From the NCBI GenBank assembly GCA_037893245.1, contig JBAIAA010000237.1, forward strand, positions 1,674,001 to 1,738,000: 64,000 nucleotides of DNA, in the 5' to 3' direction. Under the pieces are notes generated by a model, which made no database searches, was not told where the DNA came from, and worked only from the letters and a program-made list of their open reading frames with translations. This document shows positions 1 through 15,000 of this stretch, piece after piece. Numbering within the stretch: the first letter of the stretch is position 1; each line of letters starts with the position of its first letter. The stretch is from Crossaster papposus. Lineage: Eukaryota; Echinodermata; Asteroidea; Velatida; Solasteridae. Made by a program: the position numbers and the translations under genes.

Positions 1-33
1 GAAAATGGGATGTAAAGAATGTGGTGGATTTCG

Positions 34-183
34 GGGGAGGGGGGAGGGCGGAGGGGGAGGGGGAGGGGGAGGGGGAGGGGGAGGGGGAGGGGGAGGGGGA
101 GGGGGAGGGGGGAGGGGGAGGGAGAGGGGGGAGGGGGGAGGGGGAGGGGGGAGGGGGAGGGGGGAGGGGGAGGAGGAGGGGAG
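34..183. repeat. GGGGGA purine tract
   Basis: About 150 bp of (GGGGGA)n and variants on the plus strand. Runs of four to six G make G-quadruplex or triplex formation plausible. Poly-Gly open frames across it are artefacts. Confidence 0.95.
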
Positions 184-2760
184 GGATGAGGTCAGAACAA
201 ATGATAAAACTAGAGGGGTGGGATCCAACAAAGACAAGAAAACATTTCAAGCCGGCCAGGGTAGGCAAAAGCCTGCCTTTGAAATGTCTATCAAATTAAA
301 ATAAATTGAAATTAAAACAATACGTACATTTGATATAAACAATGTTATTTACATACAATATGATAAACAAGATCATAGTTGATGGCCGGCAAGCAAGTCA
401 AAACTAAAAAATTAACAAACTAACACCCACAAAACCCAAACAAACACCCCAACAATAGCATGAATATAGGACAACAAACAAACAAACAAACAATTAACTA
501 GTGAACAGGTAGTCCGAGTTACTGGACTCTATAGATATCGCTTTTTTGGCGATGATGTCAAAATGTTAAAAAAGCGATAACTAGAGTCGACTAGTCCAGT
601 AGCACTAGCAGTATTAACTCGAACAGGATACGCTCCAAATCCAAACCTTTATATACTTATGATTTTAATAAATATTGTGCAAACTCGTCTCGAAAACTTC
701 AGGCATTAATGTTCAACGAAGAACGCAATGTAAACAAACAGAGGTTAGTGATTTAATGTGCCTATCAATTGTTGCCGATTAATTTGCCTTAAAAAAAAAA
801 TTGTATTGAAATAAATTACGGAGTTCCAAAACACGTGTGCGCGCCTTCGTCAGTTCGTTCTCCCATGGTTCTCCGGCGAGCCGTGCATATTTATGAGGCC
901 GCACGTCGACCACGGGTCAAAAAAAACTCCATGTCTATGATAAAACCTAGCCCTGATAATGACAGAACCTGCATACGACGAAACCGTAAAACCACAGCCA
1001 TTAAATATACAATATTTACAATCACAACCTAGCTCAATGGGCGAAAAGTGCTAACAAAACAGTACACAAAATTAACATGACAAAAAAATTGCCAGCGGCC
1101 AGCCAAGCATCGCGAAAATATTTATAATACTAACCTTGGCTCAAGACGCTATAGTAAATATTGTCAATACATGTACTAGTCTTTGTTCAAGACGCCTTTG
1201 TGGTACATGGTCGTAACTGCTCGACACCGTTATAACACCAACTACACATTTAAGGGGGGAAAAGAAAAATTTAAAGTTAAATCATTGAACTCATCCAATA
1301 TGGATCTCATCTCCATGGAGATCAACATGCTGCTGGTGTTTAAACTTGGAGCATGCAGTTCATATTTTTATTTGCAAACATCTTGTTATTTGCAAACATC
1401 TTGTTTTTCAACTGCAAGCCTTCTGATTTTGGTCCTGAAGATCACTTACCATTAAAACCATAGAAACTATTGGAACAGTTACTCGAGAACGACTTGACAT
1501 ACATTTCAGACTTGGCATGGGTTTGTCTTGGTCTCTTCTACTGGAGGCCATAAAGATAAAAATGCTTGAAACATTGTATAATAATGAAAAGACCATGGCA
1601 AATTGAGAAGTACTAGCTATTTCAACTAAACTTGATCACGTACCTCACCCACAAACTCTGTCTTAGTTGATTGGCCGAGAGCGAGTCACATGGCATTTTC
1701 AGCACCTACAAGTGTTTTGGATGCAGCATAGTGCTTGCATGCTGAGCAAGTTTATTATTGGTTAAATTATTGGGACGCTGAAAAAAGGGGGAGGGGCCTT
1801 AGGTTGAATATGCCGCCCACATTTGTATAAAAAACTTATTCACAAACAACTTCCGAACACCTCATCACACTTCTGTAAATAACAACTATATAAAAAGAGT
1901 CTTTGAAATAAAACAATTAATTTATGAAACCAATTTTTATTACATTTATCAGTGAAGTGGACAACTTGCATTTATATTAGAGTTCAAGTTTACACCTTTA
2001 TCATCTGAACCTTTACCACCAACTAATATACTGGTACCCAGCAGACAAGTCTGGTTCCTAGACAAATATAGATCATGACATACTGCAGGCAGCACAGCTA
2101 TTTTTCAAATGATGCAACATTTCAAATATTGAAACGTTTCAAAAAATGGGCATAATGCGTGCATTGGCTATACAAAGTGGTGTTTCGTCCGAGTTTTGAT
2201 TTTATGCAAAACCGAAAAAAAATCATTCTGGATCGATGTCCATTTTACTCCCAGAAACACTTGACAGTCGGAACACTTTATTGGTCACATGACATTGGCA
2301 GCTACTGGGACCAGGACCTAATGTTCATCCAAAATAGTCAGAATCATTTGGTCTGGGAACCAGACTACCAGCAGACTTGTGCTTAGCATATCAATTTGCT
2401 AAGCAAGGGTCTGTGGAACCAGCTAAGTGTTACAGTTTCAGAAATCCAGACCCAAGTTAAAAAAAAAAAAAATTCTCAGGATGACAAGCTCAAATATATA
2501 ATACCGAGAACCTAAAATCAACAATTGACATAACTTGTTTTGCTAAGCATAAATACATTAAGCAAGATCTGTTTACATTTGAACACATTTGTGTGTGTAT
2601 TAAAGTAAATGCGATTGTAAAAAAAAACTCTAAGCATATTTTATGGCAGACCCTCTAAGCACAGTCCCTAAATAAGCAACCTTTAAAAGAGAACTAAAGG
2701 ATATTGCAATATATTTGTCTCCACATGCTGCGCATTTTCCTCCAACCTATGATCTGCCCA

Positions 2761-3015
2761 GGGGCCAATATCAATGAGCTGCTATGCTAAGCAAACAAAT
2801 TTGCTTAGCATGACAAAAATGTCCTTGTGGGAAAAACAGGGTAACAAACTAAATTTTCAGGTGATGTGCATTGTTTGCAATTGGTATTCAGATGCGTTTT
2901 GCTTAGCATATACAGAAAATGGAGTTTTGGCTGGTAACCTGCTTTTACTGAACAAGACTTTGTTTGTGCTAAGCAAATTGTTGTGCTTAGCAGCTAGCTC
3001 TATAATATTGGCCCC
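2761..3015. mobile_element. Family 4 (GGGGCCAAT-ended) MITE
   Basis: Ends ggggccaatatcaatgagct and agctctataatattggcccc; interior rich in 'tgcttagca' words. Confidence 0.78.
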
Positions 3016-4914
3016 TGTTTTTCAGAAGAATATAATTCCTACCTTCAGTTTTCCCAAGTACCTTCTTTATTTAAATTTATCTTCTAGCCCTGTACCTACT
3101 GTGGCCCCAAGACTCGTTCTGGGCAAATATGCCTCAAAACGTTGTAACTTTCAAAAAGGTAAGGTATTAGGACTCCAATACAAAAACAAAGATACAAAGT
3201 AATTGTCCAGAAATTAACAGAAAATCAACCCATGTTAAACTCGCCTCTTTCCAATCAATAATTAAACATGCTACAGTGGACTAAAATTAAGAAAAGAAAA
3301 AAAATATATATTAAATTTATTACAATGTCATAATTATTGTATATACAAGATACCTTTAATGAAAAAAAAAATTGACATGGGTAGAAATTAAACAGCAATA
3401 GCTTTAATTTGTACAAACCTTGCACTGACGTAAACAAATCATACATCTCATTATTCACTTGTTAAGATTTTAGAATTGAGATTAGATATAATTTACAATT
3501 GACACAATATTTAAATGTGTCCGAAAAAGAAGAAACATTAATTGAATCTTATATCATCATTATATACTAATATCCAACCAAACAAATTCAAAAGCCGGAA
3601 CAATCCATTCTGCTTTCAAAACGTGCGACTTGTGAAATCTTATAGTGAAAGGATAGTATCTTTATCTACAAGATTATATATTTGAAGCCAATATGCTATT
3701 TTGGGGGGAAATACACTCTCAAAAAGCAAATGATTAAGCAATGTGTTAATAACTTGTATCATGGTATGAATACACTTAATTTTAATAATCAATTTCTATC
3801 ACAGGATTGGTTAATAAGGCAGGTATGGTGTACTCTAAAACAAAGTAGGACAAATTATATTTCTTTAAAATCAATTTGTACAAAACGTACAAGAAAAACT
3901 AAATTGGGAATGTACTCGGCATCCAACATTCAAATTGCTAGCATTTTTTTTTATTACCTAGGCAACAAACTCATGTTTTTAGTCAGAACTTGGTAAAAAG
4001 TAGGATCAAACAAACAAACAAACAAACAAACAAATAAGGACAAAATTAGTTCAGGATAAAGGTTTTTGTAGATATCCACCCATGTCTACAGCGCCACAAG
4101 CCTCATTTGGCATGTTCTGTACACGCAACACTTGTGCTCCATCCTCAACTAAGCTCTTGGAAGTACAGTTGCAGTACTTCTGTACCGTAGCCCTTCACTG
4201 TGTGATTTAAAGATACGACAGTGTGTAACACTGTTATGGAAAATATTCAATAAGATTTCATCTTTCAGGGTTGTGGGACAACAAAAGTAGGTCCTCCAAA
4301 ATCTTTCCGATTTTGCACACACCCTAGGAAGTTAGGGTTAAGAAAACAGAAAAAGTAGGAGCAAGGTAACAAAAACTAGAAAAAAGAAGGAGCCTGGTAA
4401 AAAAGTAAAAATAGGAAAAGTAGAAGGTAAAAAAACTAGGAAAAGTAGAAGCAAGGTAAACAAAAATTAGGAAAAAGTAGAAATACTTAAAAGCCTGCCA
4501 ACTAGTCTAAACATCCGCTGTAACTAATGTCTGGGTTAATATGTAAGAAATGTACATTTTATGTGACCAGCTTGCTCGCCAGCCAATCAGATTCGACTTC
4601 AAACAGGTTGCTGAAGATCCGATAGAAGGCGCCTGCTGATTGGTCAGAATCACGAGGTCAAAATTAAATTTTGTTTTACATATTTAACGTTTGTGTGCAA
4701 GCGGCTTTTCCAACCCAATAAATAAAAACAGGGTTTTCTCCCGCCTCTTATTTTTTTAGCGAATTACATCTTGAAATTACATTAAAATTGCATTGAAACA
4801 TTATTTACTCAAAAGTAGTAATAGTTCTAATTATAACACCTCACCTACAGATTCTGTGTCTTGATTGGCCAAGAGCTAGTCACATGGTATTTTCTATTTT
4901 TACTATCTTTCTGT

Positions 4915-5083
4915 GCACGTGAATTTTATATAAAATTTAATTTTGGGGAACAATTACAAGATATCTAGCGCAATCATTGTGCTGGATGCCTAGAATCATT
5001 ATTTACTTTCAAATAAGTAAGAGATTTCTTAATAATTCGGTAGTACACATTTTTGATATCTGCAAATAGTATCCTACCTTTAA
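4915..5083 (+). mobile_element. Family 2 MITE, half copy
   Basis: Shares 'acaagatatctagcgcaatc' and the terminus tatcctacctttaaa with the full copies. Confidence 0.7.
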
Positions 5084-5389
5084 ATAATGTTAAAATATTA
5101 AAACCAAGCAGAATCTGTGGGTGAGGTTTTATAAAATTAATATTTAATTATATCATGGCGTAGTAAAACTAGCCTCTCTCGGTAATCCATGGAGCATTCC
5201 ATTTTCTCTCGGCATCATCTTAGGAGGCTAGTTTTACTACACCACTCTAAGCGTTCAATAATTGTATTATACATATCTCTATTTCTTTCTTCAAGTTTGC
5301 TTGTTTAACAATCTTGTTTCACATTTTTTGAAACGTGGTCTGTCTGGCCATGACTATGGTGTGTGCCTCGCACGCGCTTTGCGTACTGC

Positions 5390-5631
5390 TTAACCAGTTC
5401 GCCCTGGGATTATTTTAACATCACCGAACCGAGGGGCAGGATTATTTTTAACGAAACTCGATCCGAAGCGGGTTCAGGCCGATAGTGCCAGGAACCACAC
5501 CCACGCATTTCCGGCCTTGCTCGCAGCTGACAGAGATTTCCGAACTTGAACTTGGCGTGTTTATGCATCATCCGTTTTGAATTTGGGGAAAACTTTGCAT
5601 TTATATATGTCATCCGGCACGAACTGGTTAA
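5390..5631 (-). mobile_element. Family 1 TTAA-flanked MITE, copy in 3' UTR
   Basis: 242 bp with TTAA at both ends and inverted termini derived from CCAGTTCGCGCCGG. It lies 287 bp past the stop codon, probably inside the 3' UTR. Confidence 0.85.
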
Positions 5632-5917
5632 TGCTGCACAAAATGCAGTGGTGCAGGGATTAAGAGGTTTTCGAAACTTCTACTTCGTCTTCTACTTCGT
5701 CTTCAGCTTCGCCTCAGACTTCCGATTCACCAAGTACCAAATAAAAATGGAAACAAGTGAACAAATTTGAATTGTTGAATGATTCAATCAACGGATTGAA
5801 TGTTTCTGAAGCACAACAGGCACCAGAATGTGGCTGGAGTCCCCGCAGACGAATGCGTCTTTCAAGGATTGGTGTTTCAATCGTGTTTGTAGAGCTGAGC
5901 ATTCTTGGAGCCTGACT

Positions 5918-6025
5918 TCATACCGAGTCCTTTTTGGATGACGGCTTGACGAGTTGCTGCCATTCCTTCGTTGCTTTGTTAGGAAGGCCAATGGCGATAC
6001 CTAGAGCAGCGACGTTCTTAATTCC
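5918..6025 (-). CDS. ZZEF1: ZZEF1 last coding exon and stop
   Basis: GIKNVAALGIAIGLPNKATK to KKDSV and TGA. Acceptor ttgcag. The 3' UTR runs on to lower coordinates. No AATAAA occurs on this strand in the first 1.9 kb; the nearest is at 3950-3955, so the 3' end cannot be fixed from sequence. Confidence 0.9.
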   Translation of the reverse strand, partial: GIKNVAALGIAIGLPNKATKEWQQLVKPSSKKDSV

Positions 6026-9000
6026 CTGCAAGTGAAAACAACTCAAAAAATAAATTTTCATTATGACATTTTTAACATGGAAACATCAGTTGTAAGTTTG
6101 TGTCACAACCCAGTAGTGTGAACATTTATAAATCATGGTGGTGGTAAAGGGGTGGTGGTGAAATAGGTGTCGGTGAAAGAGGGGGAGGGGGAAAGACGAT
6201 CACATTCTTCCTTACATTTACATCCTCCCCCCCAATCAAAGCTAATTTACGCTCGGTTCAGACAGGCGTTGCACAGTCGCGTCGAACCAATTGAGTGAAT
6301 TGAGTCCGACGTCTGAAACGAATAAGGGCGACAAGGCGCGCCAGACGGCGAACGATCGACTGCTGGAGTTGTTAGAGCGACTCGGGAGCGACTTCATCTT
6401 AATTTGGTTCGGCGCGACTGTGGAACGCCTGTCTGAACCGAGCGTAAGATATCGAAATGAAGGCAGTACTAAGGCCTTGTTGCAGACCAGTAATCTCTGC
6501 ACTGATTGTGTCCCTGAGCAAGGCAATTTATTACAATACTGTTTAATATTCAGACCTGGGCAACAGCAGCAAGCACGCTCTTCTCATCCATCATGGCCAA
6601 GGCATACTCCTCCTGAATTCCCCAGTCCTAGGATGGAACGCAGAACAAATTAAATAAAGCTAATACATACAAAAAACCAACAACACAAAATAAAGTCGCA
6701 AATGGTCACCAATACAATAATAGATAATAATAGACAATCTTAGCATAAAGCTAAAAGGAATTGATCGTCTTTTAGGTCGCACCGGCAAACTGTGGTCTGT
6801 TGATAAGGTGCTGCATTGCACAGTACCCAGGGTAACAAGAAGACAGCTAACACTAGAAGGCGGCGCCGTGGGCACACCTGTCTAAAAAAAGGCGAGCCGT
6901 CTGCTATTTGGAAAAATTTGCCATTTTGGGAAGAAAATTGGGGTCGTCCTTCAAAAAGTATGAATGAGACCTATGACCTTAGTAATCCGATGAAGAATTG
7001 TGTCTTCCCACCCAATGGTCACTGCATTCAAGTTTTATCAAAATCCATAAAAGCATGTAGACGTTATAACACTTTTTTTCTCAAAAACAACCTAAAAACT
7101 TTAACATACATACGGAGCTACGGTCATACGGAGCTACAGAATTTACGACTGGTTAGTGCCCCCAAAACTTTGTTTTATAGGCAACACAAAAAAAGTCGTC
7201 CTTCAAAAAGCATGGATGAGAAATTATTTTATTTTATATGGTTGTATATCACTTCTATCTCCCCCACCTAAATTTTCCTTCTAAAGTTCAAAATAAAATT
7301 GACGTACGAGTGCTAGGTTTTCGGCTCTCATGAAGAGTTCGGTCAGGGCCCGTTGCAACGGTGGTAGCATGGTGGACACAGCGTCGGGTACCAGCTTCTC
7401 ATTCATGGTGTCCAGCAACCTCAGTAAGGGCTTCAAGAGACCCAGGTCGGGGGCCGTTGCCACGTCGATGGTTGCCGAGGCACTCACCAATCGGGCACTG
7501 CTGGGAGATAGTCAAGAGTTTGCATATTCACGGTTTCAGAATTTGTTAGTTTCTGTTTTTAAAGTAGTTCAAAGAAACAGTAGTGCTAATTGTCACTGGT
7601 TTCTAAAGGCCCTTTCATACTTGCCGCGAAAGCAAGTTTTCGTGCTGCTAAAAACAGTTGTAATCGTATTCAAGAGTGGGCCAAAATGTTATTAAACATT
7701 AAATTTAAACATTTTATTTGTTAAAGAACATGAAACGTGAAACATTTAATAAACTGGCAGAAAGGTTTGAAAATAGTTAAGAAAACTGAAATTTGGTGTC
7801 AATTTTCATTGATTGTCAGCTGGCAATTGTTAGAATCTTTCACTTTTCTTGAACACCACAGCACACCAGGATGCTTAAGACTGTTATTTACTAACAGTCA
7901 AGTAAGGTATTTCATAAAAAAAAATCAGTTTTCTTTTTGTTATGTTTGCAAATGGTGTATACTACCTTCAACCAGTTCGCGCTGGAAGACAAGTTTACAC
8001 GTAAAGTTTTTCCTGAATTCAAAAACGGAGGACTGATAAACACGTCACGAGCAAGGCCGGAAATATCTGTCAACGACCAGCTCGTAAAAAAGTGAGGCTA
8101 GAAAAATCAGGGTGTGCTACCCACAGATGCCAGCCTGAACCCGTCTCGGATCGAGGTTACTGAAAAACAATCCCATGCCTGGATCCAGTCAATGTCAAAA
8201 AATAAGCCCGGCGTAGACTGGTTAATACTCGAGGTGATGGATCGTTCATGCCATGACGGGAACCGGCCTTACCTTGTGAGCGTGTGAAGAACTTGCAGTA
8301 GTATCTGGACTGTCTTGAGTCTGTACTGAGCTGTCTGTCGACACGCGACGTGCACCAGCCAAGCCCACAGCTCCCGCAGGGCTATATGCCTGTACCACAC
8401 CCACAAAATATAGAAAAGATACCGGTAGTTGGTTCAAAATTGAAATCTTAGAATATTATTTTGTCAAAGTGAACAAAGAAATTGGCAAGGCGGGATTTGA
8501 ACCTGCGACCTCCAGAATACCGGACCGCGTTTCACCAACTGAGCTATCTTGCCCTATGTTGGCGGTCTCCCAAAATGTCAGTATCTTTGTTAGAGGGCAC
8601 TAGTCAGAAGTCATAAACCTTAGAGTGCAGTGTGGCCAAGAATCACGCCCAGTTTTACGAAACAACCTCGGAAGCGACATTGTGGGGGGGATCACTCAAT
8701 GAGGATACGACTTTTTATCTTATAATACACAAGACACCACAAGGGAAACTGACTAGGTAAATTTGCATAAATTTCAAATGAACAAAGAAATTGGCTAAAC
8801 ACAGTCTTCGCAGAACTAAAACTTTGTCAGGTTAGTGGTCAAGCATCATTTTCTTTTAGATTTTGAGAACTTTTGCTGCTTCAAACGATACAATTGCACA
8901 ACTGACAAATAATATACTCCGTACAACACCTAAAGGAATCCCTGTCATCTGATTGGTGGTATCTTGATCACATGTATTAAATTATTCGTCCCAATTCTCA

Positions 9001-12000
9001 CTACGTAGCAGTGCCGCAAAAATAGAAGTTTTATTCAATGGCGAATAGAACTTCCATTGCACGGTCGCACCAATGGTCGCGCTCTTCCAAATCAGATTTA
9101 TTTATATGTTGTATAAAACAAGTAATGAATGTTTCATGTTCGTGAAAAGGAAAGAATAATTTCGTTTGGTGACAGATTTGGGAGTCAGGTTGGCGTAGCG
9201 GTTCTTTCCTCGCCTTCCACCGCTATGACCCGGGTTCGAACCCCGCCTGGGCCAATATGTGGATTGGGTTTTCAGAACCTGCCTGACTGTGGGTTTTCCC
9301 CAGGATATTCCTCTGGGGTTTTCCTCCCACCTCTAAAACTGTACCTTCTTCTTATTGTCTTTTCTCTACAGGTTTCTTCAGGCTTACGAGCTACAGTGCC
9401 TAGAGCGCTTTTGAGGGATCCTTGGTTTCATTACCAGAAGGAATTAATAATAATAAAAATAATGTTCCATTTCACTTGGCGATGACAATATTCTTACCAT
9501 TGCACTCACAAACATTCATTATTTGTACAATAATTTCAACATGAATTGCCGTGTCACAAACTATCGTACCTTGTTAGCTTCTGTTTAGACAGCACTGTGT
9601 TCAGTATCAGGTAGCCGGTGTCAAACCTGTCAAACGAAACAAACATGAAGACTCTTGTAAAGCGAATGGGCTCCGAGCTTAAACAGGAGAACGTGCTTTT
9701 AACTCACAAATGACAATTGATAGAAGACGTCGCCCACTCAACAACGTTATTTTTAACGAAACTCGATCCTAAGCGGGTTCAGGTTGATAGTGCCGGGAAG
9801 CACACCCAAGCATTTCCGGCCTTGCTCGCTGCTGACAGACATTTCCGAACTTGAACTTGGTGTGTTTATGCATCATCCGTTTTTAATTTGGGGAAAACTT
9901 TGCGTTTATTTACGTCATCCGACGCGAACTGGATAATATCTGCAGTTTCAGGTTTTATTCACAGAATTGTTGTTTTTGATGGATAAAGTGGGAGGAAAAA
10001 ACACGACCATTTTGTGTGCATCGTTTTGTTGTTCTCAGTTGTGAAATTTTGTGAACTCCAAGGAAGTAATCAATATGCAAACATGTCATATCTCAAGATA
10101 CAGAGCTCTATTATATATCAAATGAAAGCCGACGTTGTGAGCTTTCAAAATAATATATAACGCAATTTCTTTTGTTTTGTGCAGTGGGTCACAAATGTCA
10201 CATTAAACAGTCTGAAATGGCGATTTATCGTTTTATCTCACCTTCCAAGTCTGTTGCCTATAACAGTGAACTTATAACCCCAGTCGTTGTTGCTGCTGTC
10301 AGATACAAACTTGTAGTAAAGCACATCGCCTGAATAAAACACAGAAATAATCTCCATGTTAACAAAAACCCAACCAAAAAAAATAAGTTAAGAGGGCCTA
10401 ATATTTCGATCTTAACAAGATCTTCTTCAGAGACTAAATGACTGTGTACAAGAAACAAACATATATAGGGCAATATACAGCATGATGCACATCATGGACG
10501 CTGAAAAAACACAAAAGAAACAAAGCACAGAGTTCAATGGAACAAACAACAAAAGGAGGATTAGGCTGAGGGATTAAAGGGTGAGGTCAGTGTGGGTAGG
10601 ATCAAAGGCGGGGTAGGAACAAAAACAGAAGGGGTAAAGCCACAAGGAAAGGGGTCCAGGGTGGAGATCAAAGGGAAGAACTAACAAATAAGTATGAATA
10701 GGAGTAATGAGGATGGGGTCAACTGGACAATGACATTGGTCATGTCACATGAGGTCATGTCTAGTACATACAAAACAATTGCGGGTGGGAGGACTTTCTT
10801 AAACTACCTTCAATTATTGGGTGTTTTTTTAAATGATAACCGGGCTTTTAAGCAAAGCCGGGTAAAAAAAGTTTTAAAAAAGTAGGATCACATTTTTTAA
10901 AGCAGGAAAAAAACAACTTTTCAAGACAAAACAAAAGTCAAGACAAAAAGTAGGAATTTTAGTGGCTTTCAGGGGTATTTTTTTTTTGGAGATACCACCC
11001 ATGTCCACAGCATCTCAAGCCTCATTTGGCATGTGCTCACAACACTTGTGCTCCATCCTCAACTAAGCTCTTATAAGTACAGTTGCAGTACTCCTGCACC
11101 CAAGCCCTTCACTGTTATGACAAATATTTAATTAAATTTCAATTGTTTGAGTTGTGGGACCCCAAAAAAAATTTAAAATAGGAATTTCCAGAAACAAAAT
11201 AGGAAAAGTAGGAGCAAGGTAACAAACAAACAAAAATACCATTTTAGGAGGAATAATTTCACAGGGTATTTGCCACTAACTGTTCTATCTTTGTTATAAG
11301 CAAGGATTCTCTCAGCAAGTGTTCTAACGTGACTTTAAAAAATAAAAAAAATCCTCTGATGATGCAAATTACACCAACCCTGCATCTCAAAGTCCGTCCA
11401 GTTCTCCCGACCGCCGCTGAAGTCGTGCTTGTCGTGCTTGAAGTTAGGGTCCGACGCAAACGTCAGGATGTCGCATTCACTCTCAGTGCTGCACCGTTCG
11501 TCAAAACGGATACTGAGGTAGGTGACGCCTCGTATCGTCACATTACCCTAAACAACAAATAAATTTTAAAAAATTAAAATTTAAAATTTAAAAATTTAAA
11601 ATTTAAAAATTTAAAATTTAAAAATTTAAAATTTAAAAATTTAAGAATTAAAATATTTAAAATTTAAAAATTTAAAATGTAATAATAAATATAAATTTAG
11701 AAATATAAAGGCAATATAACCTAAAAAAATTTAAAATTCAGAAATTTAAAATTAAAAAAATTTAAAATCAAAAAATTTAAAATTCAGAAATTTAAAATTA
11801 AAAAAAATTAAAATTCAAAAATTTAAAATTCAAAAATTTAAAATTCAAAAATTTAAAATTAAAAAATTTAAAATGTAATAATAAATATAAATTTAGAAAT
11901 ATAAAGGCAATATAACCTAAGATTCGGCTTTCTAAAATATTGGTCTTGATTTATAGTAACGTTAGAAGATTCCACAAGTTTTACAGTATAAAAGTACAAA

Positions 12001-15000
12001 ATCACGTCAAAAAGTCTGAAACAATCCATAGATAAAATATACACTGAAGTATCATTCACTTTTGAATACAAAATGCAACCACCTCTTATCCACAAAATTG
12101 CACAAGTTCAACAATTTATTTTCTTGAAATGTGAATTTACATTTTGTTTGTGTTTATATTTACTACCCAAATCGAATATGCCTTCATACTACTGAATAAG
12201 ACGATCGCAAAATTGACCTTTCTAAATGTTAAGTTTTGGTGGGAAATTCCTCATTATAATTACAGATTATCCGTTATTATCAAATAAATATCTTTTATTG
12301 AAAGATATTTTAGAGGGTTCTTCAGTTTTCCCAAAAAACAAAAAAACAAAACAAAACAAAAAACACCACCAAGCACAACAACAATTTTCTTTCACAATTT
12401 GCAGTTGGTCTTTGGGTTCACTCTGGTCTGGTACCCACTACCCACCTCGTCCGTTGTATTGTTCTTGTATTTGTGCAGGGACTCCCTGATGACTGGTGCC
12501 ATGCTAGCCTCTTCCATGAAGGTACAAGCAGCGACGGTGAGGGGGGCTAAGAGTTCAGGCTCACAGTGGGTGACTATGTTGGATACAACCTGCAGATGTC
12601 AAGCAATGTACGTGTAGATACACAATGGCACCCATTTAATTGCCTTCTCTGTTTTAATTATACCCAGCACGATATGTGGCAGAGGGGTACCCCCCTCTTA
12701 TCCCTATATACTTTATACGCACTCAACACTATTGTAACCTAACCCATCCCCCTTGAAACCTAAAAGGAATTCCTGAGATTCCGGGAACACAATGGTCAAC
12801 ACAAAAGAGGGGGGGTTTTCTCTGCCACATATCGTGCTTCATATGGTTTTAATACACGGAAGACACTTAAAGGTAGGATACGCCATTTGCAGATATCAAA
12901 AAAAAAAATTATTGCCAAATTATTAAGAAATATCTTACTTATCTAAAAGTAAATAATGATTCTAGGCATCCAGCAAAATTATTGCGCTAGATATCTTGTA
13001 ATTATTCTGAAAAATTGAATTTTATAAAGAAAACATTCGCGATCGCCGTCCGGCGAATAAAGACAAATAACACAACAAAAACTGCTCGACGCCAGTTGAA
13101 AACAAACGCTGTTTTTCGTGCTATTCTCGGCATCCATGATTGTAAAACTTCGGACAGGTCAGTTCAACGTTATTTACTATAAATTACAACACCCAAAATC
13201 TACCTATTCATGATAATTCCAGCAATTACCAATGGTGTATCCTACTTTTAATACTAACCAGTGTAGCAGTTCGCAATATCTTTTTTTCAGGAGCTAGGTG
13301 GTGCGTGAATGTATATTTATGAGAATGATCAATGGCAACTCATATACAGTAACCAGTTCGCGCCGGAGGAATACAAGCAAATTTTCCCAAGATTCAAAAC
13401 GGATGACGCATAAACACTTCACAAGCAAGGCCGGAAATGTCTGTCAGCAGCGAGCAAGGCCAGAAATGAGTGGGTGTGCTTCCTGATACCATTGGCCTGA
13501 ACCCACCTCGGATCGAGTTTTGTTTTGTTTCGTTTCGTTAAAAAATAATCCTGCTTCAGGCTCGGGAATGTTAAAATAATCCAGGCGCGAACTGGTTGAA
13601 GAACTATAAGTACATAAGTTGCCTTGAAAAATATAACCGCTACACTAGTTAGTTTTTAGTGACTTCCGGTTTACACACAGGGTTACACCTCGAGGAAGCC
13701 ACAAAATGAGGCTAACCAACGCTGCGTGTGTTTGCTAGACATTTTTATGAAAATAGTCCAAGATTGTTTAGCGATGGGACTTGAACGTGAACAAGCTAAG
13801 CGTACAGTCGTCTGATTCAGGGACAAATTCTAATGTCCATTCCACTGGTCTAGACATCAGCTCGATTAATCCGGTACAGGAACAAAAGTTTGTTACAACA
13901 AGAAGCGGGGGACAACAGGCGAGCACGGACTCTCGAACTTTACATAACTCAATTTGTATGTACACAAAACTTTAAATTACTTGAATTACTTTACGAATTC
14001 TTAACAATATGCTGCCTTGGGGGTTTGACATCACGACAGCAAACTTGGACGGGGTTGAGGGATTTTCTTGACCACTAAAAGAATCTGTGATTACCAACTG
14101 TATGAAATTTAACACATGCCAGGAACTCAGACCCACCTTATTCAGGACCTCCTTCTCCTCTCCTCGTTGAAGAAGATCCAACATGCTGACGATCTGAGCA
14201 GGCTCAGTGCAGCCCAAGGTGGATGTATTGATGACGCGGCCCGACGGCCAATCAGCGAGCAGCGCTGCTAGCAGGTGACGCGCGTACATGATGGAGATTG
14301 CATAGTTGACCTGACATACAACAATTGTAGGATATTAATGTTCCTCTTGTGTTGCTAGCCTCCCATCTTGAGCGTACCCAGTTCAAATCCTACTTTGGTT
14401 GTATTGTGAGACGAATATCCAAGTTCCTGTCTAAGCCTAATGCTTAAGAGATGAACGCAAAAGAAATGTACACTAAAGCCGTGTTCCCATTGTACTTTTT
14501 TTTCTTGCAGGCTTGTGAAAACTAGCGCGATATGCCTTTGTGTAATTCTACCGTGCGTTCCCACCAGGACTTTGTTTTACCACGCCGGAATGTTTATTTG
14601 CTGTCGCTGATAAATTCCCGCGGGCGAGCGGGAACTTCCCGCGACATTTCGCCTGGTAGTTCTAAATCACCGTTGTGGCAAGTTGACAGGAACGTCAGTC
14701 TAGCGCACGTTCTCGTTAGATTTAATTTTGTCATTCTACAAAAAGTCGCAGCATGTTAACCAATGGGAACACAACTTAAACAAATAATAGTTGACGCCGT
14801 TATTGCTGGCCAAATATTTGTTAACACAACAAATTGAAAACGATGCCAAATGTTTGCTCCTCGCTTTGGATTGGCAATAAACGATGGACCATTTTGGTGA
14901 TAAATAATTGAAGTGGGTAGTGAATAAAAAGCAATTCAGCACATATGTGACCGTCCACGACGAAAGGGCTGTAAATTAGGCATCTTGACGTTTTGAGATA

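Larger units (their letters stand above)
1..5389. other. 3' flank without a recognisable gene
   Basis: AT-rich sequence with short open frames only. It holds the GGGGGA tract (34-183), one family 4 MITE (2761-3015), half of a family 2 MITE (4915-5083), and two copies of a short motif with 'gattggccaagagc' (near 1670 and 4865). The gene's 3' UTR probably occupies part of 2000-5900. I see nothing coding. Confidence 0.6.

Noticed and set aside
7281..8437. The Ser/Thr-rich open frame over exon 56 (8246-8437).
   Set aside because: It uses a poorer acceptor and does not join exon 55 or 57 in phase; the Leu/Trp-rich frame does both.
8484..8554. Functional tRNA gene.
   Set aside because: A and B boxes and acceptor pairing are present, but the anticodon and T arms do not pair properly and the element shares a non-tRNA tail with other copies.
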